Positions 1 through 6,031 are shown, counted from the first letter of the stretch. The stretch: 10,851 nt of DNA from UBA10133 sp964528565 (GCA_964528565.1 CAZGSP010000027.1:1-10851); one strand, 5' to 3'. Notes: a model not told the origin generated them from the letters alone. Program-made: numbers and translations.

Positions 1-111
1 GCCGCCGCCGAAAAAGACCAGCCCGCCGGGGAGGGCAATCCGACGGACGCTTCCGGTGAAGCTCCAAAAGACGACGAAAAGCCGGCCGAAGAGGGCGAAG
101 TCGTAGAGTAA
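1..111 (+). CDS. C-terminal end of an unidentified protein with acidic tail (possibly DnaK), partial
   Basis: Frame 1 is open from the window edge to a TAA at 109-111 and gives 36 residues rich in Ala, Glu, Asp, Pro and Lys, ending in GEVVE. It has no catalytic motif and is clearly a disordered charged tail. Such tails occur at the C-terminus of DnaK, and a dnaJ with a CIRCE-like operator lies 1.15 kb downstream, so DnaK is a reasonable guess. Ribosomal proteins and other chaperones in these bacteria carry similar tails, so the identity is inference only. The GCC/GAA/GAC-rich codon use matches the core genes of the window, unlike the next two genes. I see no intrinsic terminator directly after the stop. 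Confidence 0.6.
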   Translation, partial: AAAEKDQPAGEGNPTDASGEAPKDDEKPAEEGEVVE

Positions 112-146
112 TTTCTCAGGGTTGGGCAGGAATTCCCAGCTAGGGC

Positions 147-175
147 TTGACATTCACCACTATATATCTTATAAT
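147..175 (+). promoter_or_regulatory. Perfect-consensus sigma-70 promoter (TTGACA-17-TATAAT)
   Basis: TTGACA at 147-152 and TATAAT at 170-175 are separated by exactly 17 nt. Transcription would start near 182, giving a leader of about 35 nt before the TTG start at 217. This is the only exact consensus match in the window and suggests strong constitutive expression of the two-gene unit that follows. Confidence 0.85.
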
Positions 176-207
176 ATACAAAGACTTACAAGGTCATTCC
201 TTTACAT

Positions 208-213
208 GGAGGA
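208..213 (+). promoter_or_regulatory. Shine-Dalgarno site that decides the TTG start at 217
   Basis: GGAGGA lies just before a TTG codon (4 nt from GGAGG to TTG). An ATG at 206 overlaps this site but is in another frame and reaches a stop after 19 codons, so the TTG at 217 is the better start. The spacing is short but workable. Confidence 0.65.
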
Positions 214-216
214 ACA

Positions 217-867
217 TTGGACACGAATCAGGTTCGATTACTCGTTAGAGAGGGTGTCCGTTTGACAGGAGTCAATAACGATCCTCGGACAACTGGTCGG
301 TTTTATCACAACGACGCTCACGCTCAAATGGTACACGACGGCTTTGTCCGGATTGCCACCCCAGCCTTCAAGGCTGGTAAGATCACCCAAATTCAGTTTT
401 GGGCCGGTGAGGTAGCTGGAGGTTGGCACGATGAGACCCAAGGCAAAGGCGGAGGCATTAACGAAGAGCAAAGTGCACAAAATTCGGCCTCATATATGAG
501 TGCATGGGGTATTTCAGATGAGTTCATAGGACTTGTCAGGGAACCCATTCTGGGTACTATTCTCAGTTTCCAAGACGGCATTTTGCATCAGCAAGCCGAG
601 GCTATGGGAAACTACCTCGCACTCTTGGTCGCGGACGCCGATCTTTGCTCTATTGGCTCATCAGCCAACATCTACCTTGAAATGTCCCGCCGCCTTATTA
701 TGGAAATGGCAGGGAAAACCAACCTGAGTTCGGAAGAATGGAAAAACGGTTGGGCGGGACAGGTCAAATTCCAAACTGGGCGTAAATTCCTCACCATCGA
801 AGCTAACACTCTTTGGGGAGAGAATCTTCAAAACAATCTCAAGACCGCCATTAAATTGGCCAAATAA
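217..867 (+). CDS. HD-superfamily metal-dependent phosphohydrolase (COG4339-like)
   Basis: The 216-residue protein shows the HD-domain metal ligands in the order expected for the small predicted phosphohydrolases of the COG4339 type. FYHNDAH at 29-35 corresponds to the family's YHNxxH motif; WHDE at 70-73 is the HD dyad, followed by NEEQSA (82-87), like the family's NEExSA; ADADLCSIG (139-147) corresponds to the DADLxxLG motif that supplies the last Asp. The length fits the family (about 200). It should be a soluble cytoplasmic enzyme that cleaves a phosphoester, probably of a nucleotide, but the substrate cannot be read from the sequence. The start is TTG with a strong Shine-Dalgarno. The gene shares a promoter and terminator with the small membrane protein 12 nt downstream. 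Its codon use is less C-ending than that of the core genes, consistent with recent acquisition. Confidence 0.8.
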   Translation: MDTNQVRLLVREGVRLTGVNNDPRTTGRFYHNDAHAQMVHDGFVRIATPAFKAGKITQIQFWAGEVAGGWHDETQGKGGGINEEQSAQNSASYMSAWGISDEFIGLVREPILGTILSFQDGILHQQAEAMGNYLALLVADADLCSIGSSANIYLEMSRRLIMEMAGKTNLSSEEWKNGWAGQVKFQTGRKFLTIEANTLWGENLQNNLKTAIKLAK

Positions 868-879
868 AAAGGAGAAAGA

Positions 880-1176
880 ATGACTACAAATATCGTAATT
901 GGCTTGTTTTGTCTGGTTTGTGGATATTTTGCAGGAACAGCTCTAGATGTCGACTCAAAAAAATCGAACGACGTGTTCGCGTGGCTAGGATTCATTCTCT
1001 CCGGCTTCATTGGGATGTTTTCTTATCTGATCCCTGTCAGTGGACAATATCCAGGCCTTCTGTTCTTAAATTATCTGACGGTTCCAACGATTTTCGTGTT
1101 TGTGTTTTGTGGGGCTGCACTATATGCCTTCTACAAAAAGTCTCACGACCTTGGATATCGAACCTGGCCGTATTAA
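880..1176 (+). CDS. Small three-helix membrane protein, unknown function
   Basis: The 98-residue protein has three hydrophobic segments at about 4-21, 33-52 and 64-84, with a charged loop (DVDSKKSND, 23-31) after the first and a polar, basic C-terminal end (YKKSHDLGYRTW). I recognise no family. The ATG is preceded by AAGGAG at 869-874, 5 nt upstream. It begins 12 nt after the HD phosphohydrolase stop and is followed directly by an intrinsic terminator, so the two form one transcript. The pairing suggests a linked job, such as a membrane partner for the enzyme, but that is inference from position only. Confidence 0.7.
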   Translation: MTTNIVIGLFCLVCGYFAGTALDVDSKKSNDVFAWLGFILSGFIGMFSYLIPVSGQYPGLLFLNYLTVPTIFVFVFCGAALYAFYKKSHDLGYRTWPY

Positions 1177-1186
1177 ATTTCAAAAA

Positions 1187-1211
1187 CCCCGCCATCAAAG
1201 GCGGGGCTTTT
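1187..1211 (+). terminator. Rho-independent terminator after the HD/membrane-protein unit
   Basis: CCCCGCC (1187-1193) and GGCGGGG (1200-1206) form a perfect 7-bp GC stem with a 6-nt loop, followed by CTTTTA. An A-run before the stem gives weak bidirectional character. It lies 10 nt after the membrane-protein stop. Confidence 0.85.
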
Positions 1212-1212
1212 A

Positions 1213-1239
1213 TTAGCACTCACCACCCAAATCTGCTGA
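1213..1239 (+). promoter_or_regulatory. CIRCE-like HrcA operator upstream of dnaJ
   Basis: TTAGCACTC at 1213-1221 is an exact match to the left arm of the CIRCE element (TTAGCACTC-N9-GAGTGCTAA). After exactly 9 nt the right arm position reads ATCTGCTGA (1231-1239), matching 5 of 9 consensus bases including the TGCT core. It overlaps the -35 region of the dnaJ promoter, where bound HrcA repressor would block transcription until heat shock. hrcA itself is not in the window. Confidence 0.6.
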
Positions 1240-1244
1240 TAATT

Positions 1245-1253
1245 TGCTAAAAT
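1245..1253 (+). promoter_or_regulatory. Extended -10 promoter of dnaJ, near-leaderless
   Basis: TGC-TAAAAT is an extended -10 element. I see no -35 hexamer at the usual distance; that position lies inside the CIRCE-like operator. The predicted start at about 1260 leaves only about 5 nt before the ATG at 1265, and no Shine-Dalgarno is present. Confidence 0.6.
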
Positions 1254-1264
1254 AGCCTGTTACC

Positions 1265-2122
1265 ATGTCTACCACCCGCGACTTCTACGATATTTTAGGT
1301 GTATCCAAAACCGCCACGGCGGCAGAAATTAAATCTGCTTATCGCAAACTGGCTCTCAAGTGGCACCCCGACCGGAATAAAGAAAAAGACGCCTCGGAAA
1401 AATTCAAGGAGATCAACGAAGCCTACGAGATCCTCGGCAGTCCGGAAAAAAAGTCCAAGTACGACCAGTTCGGTCATGCCGCCTTTGGTGGCGGTACCGG
1501 TTTCAACCCGGGCGGGGGAGCTTCCGGCAATCCTTTTGCCGGTTACTACTCCTCCGGCGGCAACTTCAACTTCGAAGATCTTTTTGGCGGCCAGGGAGGT
1601 TTCTCCGATCCCTTCGATATTTTTAGTGCCTTTTTTGGCGGAGCCGGTGCGGGCCGTCGCCAAGCCAAACCCCACTACTCTTTAAAGCTCGACTTTATGG
1701 AGGCCGTTAAGGGGACGGAAAAAACCATTGTTCACCAAGGGAAGCAGTACACCGTCAAGGTCCCCGCCGGTATCGATGAAGGCAACCGCATCCGTTATAA
1801 CGAATTCGATGTCAGCTTCGAGATAAAACCCAGCAAGATCTTCAAACGGGAAGGGAACAATGTCATCGTCAATCACGAAATTCCTTTTACCCTCGCTATT
1901 TTGGGCGGAGAAACCGAAGTCCCGACTCTGGATGGTAACCTGAAACTTAGGATCCGTGCCGGTACCCAGCCCGAATCGGTGGTCCGTCTGACCGGGAAAG
2001 GCATCAAACTTCTTCAATCAAATAGACACGGGGATCTCTATATCCGTTACGTCATTACCCTTCCTTCCCGTCTCTCCGGCAGACAAAAAGACCTCCTCAA
2101 AAAGTTCGCGGAGGAATCGTAA
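1265..2122 (+). CDS. dnaJ: DnaJ/CbpA-type J-domain co-chaperone without zinc finger
   Basis: The 285-residue protein stimulates DnaK ATPase activity and delivers unfolded clients. The J domain covers residues 6-70 with the essential HPD at 34-36. A Gly/Phe-rich stretch follows (about 74-130), then two C-terminal beta-barrel substrate-binding domains (about 137-270), with FKREGNN at 193-199 and a GGE motif at 214-216 typical of the family. The four CxxCxGxG zinc repeats are absent and there is no cysteine, so it is a type II (CbpA-like) form, shorter than canonical DnaJ (about 375). The ATG is leaderless or nearly so. A CIRCE-like site suggests HrcA control. Its last 26 bp overlap the end of the convergent glycosylase-like gene on the minus strand, and no terminator separates them. 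Confidence 0.93.
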   Translation: MSTTRDFYDILGVSKTATAAEIKSAYRKLALKWHPDRNKEKDASEKFKEINEAYEILGSPEKKSKYDQFGHAAFGGGTGFNPGGGASGNPFAGYYSSGGNFNFEDLFGGQGGFSDPFDIFSAFFGGAGAGRRQAKPHYSLKLDFMEAVKGTEKTIVHQGKQYTVKVPAGIDEGNRIRYNEFDVSFEIKPSKIFKREGNNVIVNHEIPFTLAILGGETEVPTLDGNLKLRIRAGTQPESVVRLTGKGIKLLQSNRHGDLYIRYVITLPSRLSGRQKDLLKKFAEES

Positions 2123-2606
2123 GCTCCACAATTTCTCTGATTATCTTTTTTTCTTCTCTGGTCATCATTCTTGGATGATGGGCTACCACCACTTTTCCTA
2201 TTACCTTCCCCAACACTTCACGAAACTGTTTCCCCGTCACCGCTTCGGCGGCTTTTTCCCCCAAACACAAGACGATCTCCGGATCCGTTTTCTCAATTTG
2301 TTCCAAAACATTACCGGCACAAGTGGAAAACTCTTTGGAGTTCGGTTTTCTCTTTCCTCCATCGAATAAACATTTTGCGGTATTGGTAATTATGGTTTGA
2401 TCAAACCTATCCCCGATAATACTTTTCAATACCATACCGGTTCTTGAACGGAACAGCCCTTCTTCATAATCTATTCCTATCGCCCGGAAATCGGAACACT
2501 CCAACACCACCATGATGGTTTTTTTCTTTGCCTCACCTTCTATTCCCCAGTTTGGATACTCCGCTCCGGGGCAACGCCGGCAGTCTCCGGTCTCGATATT
2601 TTTCAT
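2097..2606 (-). CDS. Uracil-DNA glycosylase superfamily protein (family 4/5-like, Fe-S), diverged catalytic motif
   Basis: The 169-residue protein has the layout of Fe-S uracil-DNA glycosylases. CxxC at C9/C12 and C79-x16-C96 match the four cluster ligands. IITNTAKC (72-79) and KRKPNSKE (85-92) match the family's ITNxxKC and RkPxxeE motifs. IVLCLGEKAA (111-120) is the hydrophobic strand with LG, and HHP (143-145) is the second active-site motif. FRSRTGMVL (52-60) matches the family's FVGRAGxxL. The first catalytic motif, normally GEAPG, reads LECSDFRAIG (35-44), so the water-activating residue is not recognisable. It may have another base specificity, bind without cleaving, or be inactive. 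Its ATG overlaps the stop of the upstream gene (ATGA), indicating translational coupling. It would act on DNA in the cytoplasm. Confidence 0.75.
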   Translation of the reverse strand: MKNIETGDCRRCPGAEYPNWGIEGEAKKKTIMVVLECSDFRAIGIDYEEGLFRSRTGMVLKSIIGDRFDQTIITNTAKCLFDGGKRKPNSKEFSTCAGNVLEQIEKTDPEIVLCLGEKAAEAVTGKQFREVLGKVIGKVVVAHHPRMMTREEKKIIREIVELTIPPRTF

Positions 2607-3253
2607 CTTTTTCCGAGCTGTCTAGTCTCAATTTCTCTGATTACCTTCGGATAACTTTTTATATCCGCCGGATCTGTGCCGGTCAGATTTCCCATTTTAA
2701 TTGTTAAATTGGGGTTTATAGCCATACATCCCAAGGCGAGACCGAGTCTGATTCGTTGCCACTCCTGTTCGACCCCCGTCATTTCCGTGTCCCAGTCGAT
2801 CACCACCTCACGGCTATGTTTTATTTTTGACAACTCCGAATACATTTCCCATACGACGTTTAGTGGTTTCTCTCCTTCAAGCTCCTTGAGAATTTCCAGT
2901 CCGATTTGGGGTCCGGTTGGCTTTTCTTCATTAAAAACCGCTACCAGTTTGAACTCCAAATCCAAAGCAAACGCCATCCCGAGATCAACCCTCGAACCCT
3001 CGGAAGGTTTACCCCCTGCATTCCACAAAATATCCACCCTGCCGTTCTCGATCGCGGCCAGGAGCATAAAATTAAGCTCGGCCATGACTATATTAAAACC
3101 TGTTTTGTCCTGTTGAGGTGCGTCTTCAACCGGATTAAACAGCCTCACTCCCGACAGTTTCAACCTTTCGGCGTGATCGGCGATCATCTTTGCTTGTTCC
3201 TCCGTCACGTTGCGGACCGGGGAAACCAAATAGACCGGGGTTTCTGTTTTCAT
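2603..3253 (-). CDS. Nucleoside 2-deoxyribosyltransferase-like protein
   Basis: The first 110 of 216 residues look like the nucleoside 2-deoxyribosyltransferase/DUF4406 Rossmann-like fold: a starting strand VYLVSPVRN (7-15), a helix, then VRLFNPVED (36-44), a helix ending in VDILWNAGG (73-81), and PSEGSRVDLGMAFAL (83-97), which resembles the SxGTxxElGyA motif carrying the catalytic Glu. Here Asp90 stands in the Glu position. Known members transfer deoxyribose between bases. The C-terminal half (about 110-216) is not recognised. The gene is first in a two-gene unit with the glycosylase-like gene, so both may act on free or DNA-bound bases; this link is inference. The start is leaderless. Alternative: a nucleotide-binding sensor of related fold. 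Confidence 0.6.
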   Translation of the reverse strand: MKTETPVYLVSPVRNVTEEQAKMIADHAERLKLSGVRLFNPVEDAPQQDKTGFNIVMAELNFMLLAAIENGRVDILWNAGGKPSEGSRVDLGMAFALDLEFKLVAVFNEEKPTGPQIGLEILKELEGEKPLNVVWEMYSELSKIKHSREVVIDWDTEMTGVEQEWQRIRLGLALGCMAINPNLTIKMGNLTGTDPADIKSYPKVIREIETRQLGKR

Positions 3254-3260
3254 AGGCTGT

Positions 3261-3269
3261 ATTGTATCA
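3261..3269 (-). promoter_or_regulatory. Extended -10 promoter of the minus-strand unit, leaderless
   Basis: Read on the minus strand, 3269 to 3261 is TGA-TACAAT, an extended -10 box. Seven nt follow before the ATG at 3253, so transcription would begin at or within 1 nt of the start codon. No -35 or Shine-Dalgarno is seen. Confidence 0.6.
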
Positions 3270-3293
3270 GGGCTGTGAACCTGATTATTGTGC

Positions 3294-3324
3294 TATACTA
3301 CCGAAGGATTATACGTAGTATAAT
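3294..3324 (+). repeat. Overlapping inverted repeats in the divergent promoter region
   Basis: Two dyads share sequence. TATACTAC (3294-3301) pairs with GTAGTATA (3315-3322). ATTATAC (3308-3314) pairs with GTATAAT (3318-3324) around a GTA centre. The right arm contains a TATAAT (3319-3324), and TGC-TATACT (3291-3299) also reads as an extended -10 toward nusA. The arrangement could be an operator, or mutually exclusive RNA hairpins if transcribed from upstream. Which of these applies cannot be decided here. Confidence 0.4.
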
Positions 3325-3349
3325 AAGCAGGATTAGAAAGTATATTTAT

Positions 3350-3372
3350 GGGCGGCGTAGGTCGTCCTTTTT
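3350..3372 (+). terminator. Terminator-like hairpin upstream of nusA (possible attenuator)
   Basis: GGGCGGC (3350-3356) and GTCGTCC (3361-3367) form a 7-bp stem with two G-U pairs and a GTAG loop, followed by TTTTT (3368-3372). It lies between the upstream -10-like boxes (3291-3299, 3319-3324) and the nusA-proximal -10 box. It would stop transcripts started upstream, and NusA itself could strengthen this. A 9-codon ATG-to-TAA frame (3348-3377) overlaps it. Confidence 0.5.
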
Positions 3373-3386
3373 ACTAAAAACTAAAA

Positions 3387-3392
3387 TATAAT
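3387..3392 (+). promoter_or_regulatory. -10 box of a leaderless nusA promoter
   Basis: A perfect TATAAT ends 6 nt before the ATG at 3399, so the predicted +1 is the A of the start codon. The preceding bases are A/T-rich. No clear -35 and no Shine-Dalgarno are present. Confidence 0.55.
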
Positions 3393-3398
3393 AAAAAC

Positions 3399-4604
3399 AT
3401 GGATACACAAACCTTATCTGCCCGTACCGAATTCGCCGCCGCCATCAATCAGATCTGTTCCGAGCGTGGCATCGCCCCCGAAACGGTCTTAAACGCCATC
3501 AACTCGGCTCTTGTCGCCTCCTTTAAGAAAGACTATCCGGAGCAAGCTCTTAAGTTTGAAGAAGATGAGCTTGTCGTTACTGCCGATGTTGACTCCGAAA
3601 ACGGCCAGTTCCGCCTTTTCGTTGGCAAAGAAGATGCCAAAAAGAAAGATCTAAAAGAAATTACCCCTCCCGGTTTTGGTCGTATTGCCGCCCAAGCCGC
3701 CAAACAAGTGATTCTTCAAACCATTCGGGAAGCCGAACGTGACTCCGTCTTGGCCGACTACCAGGAGCATATTGGCGAAGTGATGACGGGTATGGTCCAG
3801 AGAATGGACGGCCGCAACGTCGTCATCGATCTGGGTCGTGGTCAGGCGGTTATGCCTCCGGAAGAACAAGTTCACACCGAGTTCTACCGCCTCAACTCCC
3901 GCATCAGTGTCTATCTTAAAGAAATTTCCGAAACCATCAAAGGGAAACAAATAATCGTTTCCCGTGCCGACGATCGTCTCCTTTCCGGTCTTTTCAAAAG
4001 AGAAGTGCCCGAGGTCAGCTCCGGCGCCGTGGTTATCAGAGCGATCGCGAGAGAACCGGGCTCCCGTTCCAAGGTTGCCGTCGAGTCCATCCAAGCCGGT
4101 GTTGATCCGGTCGGTTCTTGCGTCGGTCAAAAAGGTGTTCGCGTTCAAGCCGTGATCAACGACTTAAACAACGAAAAGATCGACATCATCCAGTACGCGG
4201 AAGAAAAAGATAAATTTATCAAATCGGCTTTGGCCCCCGCCGATGGTCTCAACATCTCTTTCGACAGTCGATCCGGTGAGACCACGGTTACCGTTCCTTC
4301 CGACCAACTTTCTCTAGCCATTGGTCGCGGTGGTCAAAACGTCAAGCTGGCGGCCAAACTCACCGGTTCCAAGCTTAGGATCATCTCCGATCAGGCCACT
4401 CCCGAGTCGGCTATCGTCGCCACCGGAGCAGAGGAATATGAGATTGATCAACTGGACTTGGAAACCAAATCCCGAAACATCCTGGTCGAAGCCGGCCTCA
4501 CACACATTGAAGATCTCACTGAAGACAAACTGGACACCGTTAAGGGCATTGGTCCCAAAACACTTGAAAAAATCAAGGTCCGGCTCGCCTCATACAAAAG
4601 CTAA
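3399..4604 (+). CDS. nusA: Transcription termination/antitermination factor NusA
   Basis: The 401-residue protein binds RNA polymerase and nascent RNA and controls pausing, termination and antitermination. Domains in order: N-terminal polymerase-binding domain (about 6-120), S1 domain (about 126-190), KH1 with the GQKG loop at 243-246, KH2 with GRGG at 309-312, and a C-terminal helix-hairpin-helix-like unit (about 358-400) with GIGPKTLEKI (383-392). The long acidic repeats of the E. coli protein (495 aa) are absent, giving a compact form. The start is the first ATG after a -10 box and is apparently leaderless. infB begins 9 nt after its stop, so nusA, infB and the DHH-like gene form one operon. 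rimP, the usual upstream partner, is not adjacent. The dyads and terminator-like hairpin upstream hint at autoregulation. Confidence 0.96.
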   Translation: MDTQTLSARTEFAAAINQICSERGIAPETVLNAINSALVASFKKDYPEQALKFEEDELVVTADVDSENGQFRLFVGKEDAKKKDLKEITPPGFGRIAAQAAKQVILQTIREAERDSVLADYQEHIGEVMTGMVQRMDGRNVVIDLGRGQAVMPPEEQVHTEFYRLNSRISVYLKEISETIKGKQIIVSRADDRLLSGLFKREVPEVSSGAVVIRAIAREPGSRSKVAVESIQAGVDPVGSCVGQKGVRVQAVINDLNNEKIDIIQYAEEKDKFIKSALAPADGLNISFDSRSGETTVTVPSDQLSLAIGRGGQNVKLAAKLTGSKLRIISDQATPESAIVATGAEEYEIDQLDLETKSRNILVEAGLTHIEDLTEDKLDTVKGIGPKTLEKIKVRLASYKS

Positions 4605-4613
4605 TTAAATCCT

Positions 4614-6029
4614 ATGCCAGAAAATATTAAGGACACCCCGCCCGCCGTGGTGGGCCGGCCACCGGTGGTAACTATTCTTGGACATGTCGATCATGGCAAA
4701 ACTTCTCTGTTGGATCGTATCCGTCATGCGCAGGTCGCCGCCGGAGAGATCGGTGGTATTACCCAAGCTATTGGTGCATATCAGATCGAATATAAGGGAA
4801 AGAAAGTTACCTTTATCGATACCCCCGGTCACGCCGCTTTTTCCGCCATGCGTCATCGTGGTGGCCACGCCGCCGACGACTCGGTCATGCCCCAAACCAT
4901 CGAATCGATCGAACACATCAAGTCTGCCGGGATTCCTTTCGTGGTGGCCGTCAACAAAGTTGATCTGCCGGGAGTCAATCCGGACAAAGTAAAAACCGAT
5001 CTGGCGAGCAACGGTGTCTATGTCGAAGGTTACGGAGGCAACGTCCCCTTGGTAAATATTTCCGCCAAGACCGGCACCGGAGTCGACGATCTACTGGAGA
5101 TCATTTTACTGCTTGCCGAGCTGGAGGAACTCAAAGATACTTCCGCGGAAAGTCCCGCCACTGCCCTGGTTATCGAGTCTTCTCTTCATCCGCAAATCGG
5201 TCCTCTCGCCACTCTCTTGGTCAAAAAAGGAGTTTTCAAAAAGAACAATAACCTGTTTTTGTTTAAGAAAAACATCGGCAAGATCCGTTCCATGATCGAT
5301 TACAACGGCAAGACACTTCTCGAAGCCGCCCCCTCGACCCCTTTTCAGGTCATTGGCCTTTCCGATGTCCCCAGCGTCGGAGACATTCTCACCGACATTC
5401 CTACTTCCGCTATCGCCTCTACGGCCGGCCCTCTTTCACCCACCTCCGTCACCGAATCGGAAATCAAGCCCGCCTCCGAAAAACCGACCGTTCTTCTGAA
5501 AGCCGACGTTCAAGGATCTCTGGAAGCCATTTTTGACTCTATCAAAGACCAAGCCAATATCATCTATTCTTCCGTCGGTAACGTCTCGGACACGGACATT
5601 CAAACCGCTTCTTCGGCGGGCGCCGAGATCCTGGGGTTTAACGTTCGCATCTCCAGCTCGGTTGCCAAACTGGCCGAGATCGAAAAGGTCAAGTTCACAA
5701 ACTTCCGAATAATTTATCAGCTCTTTGATTATTTAAAGGATCTTCAGGAAAAAAAGACTATTGCCCAGGGTCCAAAAATAATCGAGACCGGGCAGGCGAC
5801 GGTTCTGAAAGTTTTCAACTTTGGTGGAACCATCGTTTATGGATGCGTCGTTATCTCCGGAAAAATAAAACTCGGCGACAAGATTCAAAACTCGAAGATC
5901 TCTTCCCTAAAAGTTAATAAAGAAGATGTGGAAGAGGTAAAAAAGGATCAAGAGTTCGGCATCACCCTTACCCCTCCGGTTGAATTCAAACTCGGTGATA
6001 TAATGCTGTCAACTACTATAGAAGCCTAA
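4614..6029 (+). CDS. infB: Translation initiation factor IF-2, short form with internal G-domain deletion
   Basis: IF-2 is the GTPase that places initiator tRNA on the 30S subunit and promotes subunit joining. The 471-residue protein lacks the usual N-terminal region: only about 17 residues precede the G domain. Seen are the P-loop GHVDHGKT (23-30), GGITQ (47-51), DTPGH (69-73), NKVD (114-117) and SAK (about 150), followed by domains II, III (LLKADVQGSLEAI) and IV. Between DTPGH and MPQT the family has about 33 residues; here the corresponding stretch is 9 shorter. RGGHAADDSVMPQT (82-95) lacks the expected hydrophobic strand of the ADIxxLVVAADD type. That strand belongs to the GTPase core, so the copy is suspect: a real deletion or an assembly error. 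There is no Shine-Dalgarno; coupling to nusA is likely. Confidence 0.93.
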   Translation: MPENIKDTPPAVVGRPPVVTILGHVDHGKTSLLDRIRHAQVAAGEIGGITQAIGAYQIEYKGKKVTFIDTPGHAAFSAMRHRGGHAADDSVMPQTIESIEHIKSAGIPFVVAVNKVDLPGVNPDKVKTDLASNGVYVEGYGGNVPLVNISAKTGTGVDDLLEIILLLAELEELKDTSAESPATALVIESSLHPQIGPLATLLVKKGVFKKNNNLFLFKKNIGKIRSMIDYNGKTLLEAAPSTPFQVIGLSDVPSVGDILTDIPTSAIASTAGPLSPTSVTESEIKPASEKPTVLLKADVQGSLEAIFDSIKDQANIIYSSVGNVSDTDIQTASSAGAEILGFNVRISSSVAKLAEIEKVKFTNFRIIYQLFDYLKDLQEKKTIAQGPKIIETGQATVLKVFNFGGTIVYGCVVISGKIKLGDKIQNSKISSLKVNKEDVEEVKKDQEFGITLTPPVEFKLGDIMLSTTIEA

Positions 6030-6031
6030 CT

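Noticed and set aside
121..140. Possible terminator hairpin (TGGG/CCCA around GGAATTCC) after the first gene.
   Set aside because: The stem is only 4 bp with an 8-nt loop or so and no T-run follows.
2092..2114. CCTCC/GGAGG hairpin at the convergent gene ends as a bidirectional terminator.
   Set aside because: Five base pairs with a 13-nt loop and no adjacent T-run on either strand.
3348..3377. Nine-codon frame MGGVGRPFY as a leader-peptide gene.
   Set aside because: There is no good ribosome-binding site and no run of regulatory codons; it is kept only as a remark in the nusA upstream finding.
2906..3391. Plus-strand open frame of 161 codons across the minus-strand gene and the nusA upstream region.
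   Set aside because: It is antisense to the deoxyribosyltransferase-like gene, shows no protein-like pattern and ends in the promoter region.
4845..4880. The +1 frame across the IF-2 deletion reads V-I-V-V-A, like the missing strand, suggesting a pair of compensating frameshifts.
   Set aside because: A single 27-bp in-frame loss between GCCGCCGAC copies explains the 9-residue shortage with one event and keeps RGGHAAD and DSVMPQT aligned to the family; two frameshifts are not needed.
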